From Trebouxia sp. TZW2008 (Eukaryota > Chlorophyta > Trebouxiophyceae > Trebouxiales > Trebouxiaceae): 64,000 nucleotides of DNA. The DNA lies in the NCBI GenBank assembly GCA_002118135.1, contig BDIU01000466.1, forward strand, positions 160-64,159. Direction: 5' to 3'. How positions within the stretch are numbered: the stretch's first letter is position 1; each line of letters starts with the position of its first letter. The translations under genes were made by a program, and so were the position numbers. Shown one piece after another: positions 62,658 to 64,000 of this stretch. The notes under the pieces were generated by a model that saw only the letters and a program-made list of their open reading frames with translations, searched no databases and had not been told where the DNA came from.

Positions 62658-63603
62658 CTGGACTCAGCGGTTGAGTAGGATCTATACTGTGTTCAAATGT
62701 GTATTAGCTTGCGGCAGCGTCGTCATTAGTGTCATGTAGATTTGTTGTAGCCTATATTGTAGCCCATGCCGCTGAGCACACTAGTGGACAATGGTGATTT
62801 GTGTCTCCGTATAGCAGTGTATCTAAAGCGCGCCATATGCATGTTTTGCAACCTATAGCTATTGCGTTGTATTTTAGTTTTGCGTGCTGGCTGATTCTGT
62901 ACATGTTTACTGATCACAAATTTTGATGACAGGATGACAGGAATGAATGTAAGACGTTGATCCTTGCTTGCTGAACTTTCGTTGTGAGGTTATTGCCAAA
63001 GGTCATGTCGAATATGAATGATGCAAGGCAGAAGCTTGAGGTGCCTGAATTGCGGTGCAGAATGCACGCTTGTGTCAACACCTGAGCTCCTGAGTCATCA
63101 GTCGAGATCAATAGAGGTGGTCATGCTCTGTCTTTCATGCACGTTGACCATATATATAGCATGGGTCATGATATCATGATATCACATGCTATGCCTAGTT
63201 ACATGCAGGATGTTGCGTGCTGTTGGCAAGCGAGATACGTACCTGAGGTTGACACGTACCTGATCATGAGTTCTCCAATTGCCCGTGCCTTGCATGCAAG
63301 GCCAAAGTGCCCGACGGAGGCTTTGAACAGAACCCCCCCGACCCACCCGAACGCTGCATGATTCTTCGTCGTAAATCATGTCGCTCCTTGGAAATCTGCA
63401 ACACTCGAAATACATGCAAAACAAAGGCATTTTGTTTGAGAATGCATGACAAAAGCGGTAGTCTCGATTTCTTGAAAGACACCTTCACAAGTGATTGCAT
63501 GTGAAGAAGAGCATGCCCGGTTATGGGTTGGCATCAACCCCGCCAAAACCTGAGCAGGGTCGAAGATGCCAGATTCCCACTGAGCGCTTCAGTCAGTCTT
63601 GTA
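62658..63603. other. Intergenic region after SDR
   Basis: About 945 bp without a recognised gene. A hairpin-forming segment lies at 63156-63192 (arms ATAGCATG/CATGCTAT around the palindrome TGATATCATGATATCA). Confidence 0.5.
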
Positions 63604-63662
63604 CAGTAAAAGCTCTTTATAACGACACCCTTTACAGTGACAATCGCGATATAACGACAAAA

Positions 63663-63813
63663 NNNNNNNNNNNNNNNNNNNNNNNNNNNNNNNNNNNNNN
63701 NNNNNNNNNNNNNNNNNNNNNNNNNNNNNNNNNNNNNNNNNNNNNNNNNNNNNNNNNNNNNNNNNNNNNNNNNNNNNNNNNNNNNNNNNNNNNNNNNNNN
63801 NNNNNNNNNNNNN
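63663..63813. other. Assembly gap (151 N)
   Basis: Run of N inside the transposon. Frames read across it are meaningless. Confidence 1.
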
Positions 63814-64000
63814 ACAAAGCTAGAAAAGCCTGAACTAGCTCGTTCAACAATCACAGGTGTCTTGAAACAGAGTGTTAAATGGCTAGCAGTAGCTGAAGAA
63901 GCAACAGGCAGCAGTATCAGGCAGCGCGGTGCACAATGGGATGGGCTTGAGAAGGGTGTAATATTTTGGTTCAATCAGATGCGTTCTAGAAATGCAGTCA
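63814..64000 (+). CDS. pogo/Tigger-type transposase, N-terminal DNA-binding part (partial)
   Basis: Open from the gap to the window edge. It reads ELARSTITGVLKQSVKWLA, then SIRQRGAQWDGLEKGVIFWF and NQMRSRNAV. This is the layout of the CENP-B/Tc5-type helix-turn-helix: RSTxxxxLK, then R.R......LE.....WF.Q.RS. Such domains precede the DDE integrase domain in pogo/Tigger transposases. The start lies in the gap and the catalytic part beyond the window, so intactness cannot be judged. A host CENP-B-like gene is possible, but the terminal repeat just upstream favours a transposon. Confidence 0.75.

Larger units (their letters stand above)
63604..64000 (+). mobile_element. pogo/Tigger-like DNA transposon, left part
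   Basis: After a TA dinucleotide the element starts CAGTAAAAGCTCTTTATAAC and continues GAC, with a further ATAACGACAAAA at 63651. The style is that of pogo/Tigger terminal repeats, and it matches the small element at 56304. A gap of N at 63663-63813 interrupts it and it runs out of the window. Confidence 0.75.

Noticed and set aside
63495..63974. Frames running through the N gap
   Set aside because: Translation across unknown bases is not evidence; only the part after 63813 shows a real domain.

Overview
The window is nuclear DNA of a photosynthetic eukaryote, most likely a green alga. Nearly every gene is cut into many short exons by GT-AG introns. A plastid fibrillin, a FolD enzyme with a transit-like leader, an R2R3-MYB factor, a CASTOR/POLLUX-type channel and a plant-type securin candidate all point to the green lineage. 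No rRNA, tRNA or CRISPR array was seen. One assembly gap lies at 63663-63813.

Layout: 3' part of PGM2 (+, 221-2268); peroxisomal ABCD half transporter (-, 2667-9261); TTC4 co-chaperone (-, 9632-12129); CASTOR/POLLUX-like channel (+, 12761-21121); PATRONUS/securin-like protein (+, 21859-22941); FolD (-, 23191-25190); R2R3-MYB (-, 25937-29393); Elongator subunit ELP3 (+, 30832-35614); BAHD acyltransferase (-, 36355-39750); membrane protein with a class-3 lipase domain (+, 39901-49615); intronless DUF1643 protein (-, 51803-52390); fibrillin (+, 52687-54003); SLC44 choline-transporter-like protein (-, 55198-60175); short-chain dehydrogenase (+, 60449-62657); and the start of a pogo/Tigger-like DNA transposon at the right edge. 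Three further minus-strand regions are possible uncharacterised genes. The genes belong to unrelated pathways; several pairs are divergent and share short promoter regions.

The most striking signal is not a gene. In at least ten genes a stretch of roughly 20-150 bp that straddles an exon-intron boundary has been duplicated in tandem. The copy joined to the exon body stays intact and the extra copy decays inside the intron. The extra copies carry second splice acceptors or donors, dead partial exons, and in one gene three successive versions of the same exon. About twenty cases were read by eye. This may be a general mode of exon-boundary evolution in this genome and a source of cryptic or alternative splicing.

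Exon borders come from reading frame, splice signals and remembered family conservation. They are exact where phases were checked (PGM2, securin-like, FolD, ELP3, BAHD, fibrillin) and approximate elsewhere.
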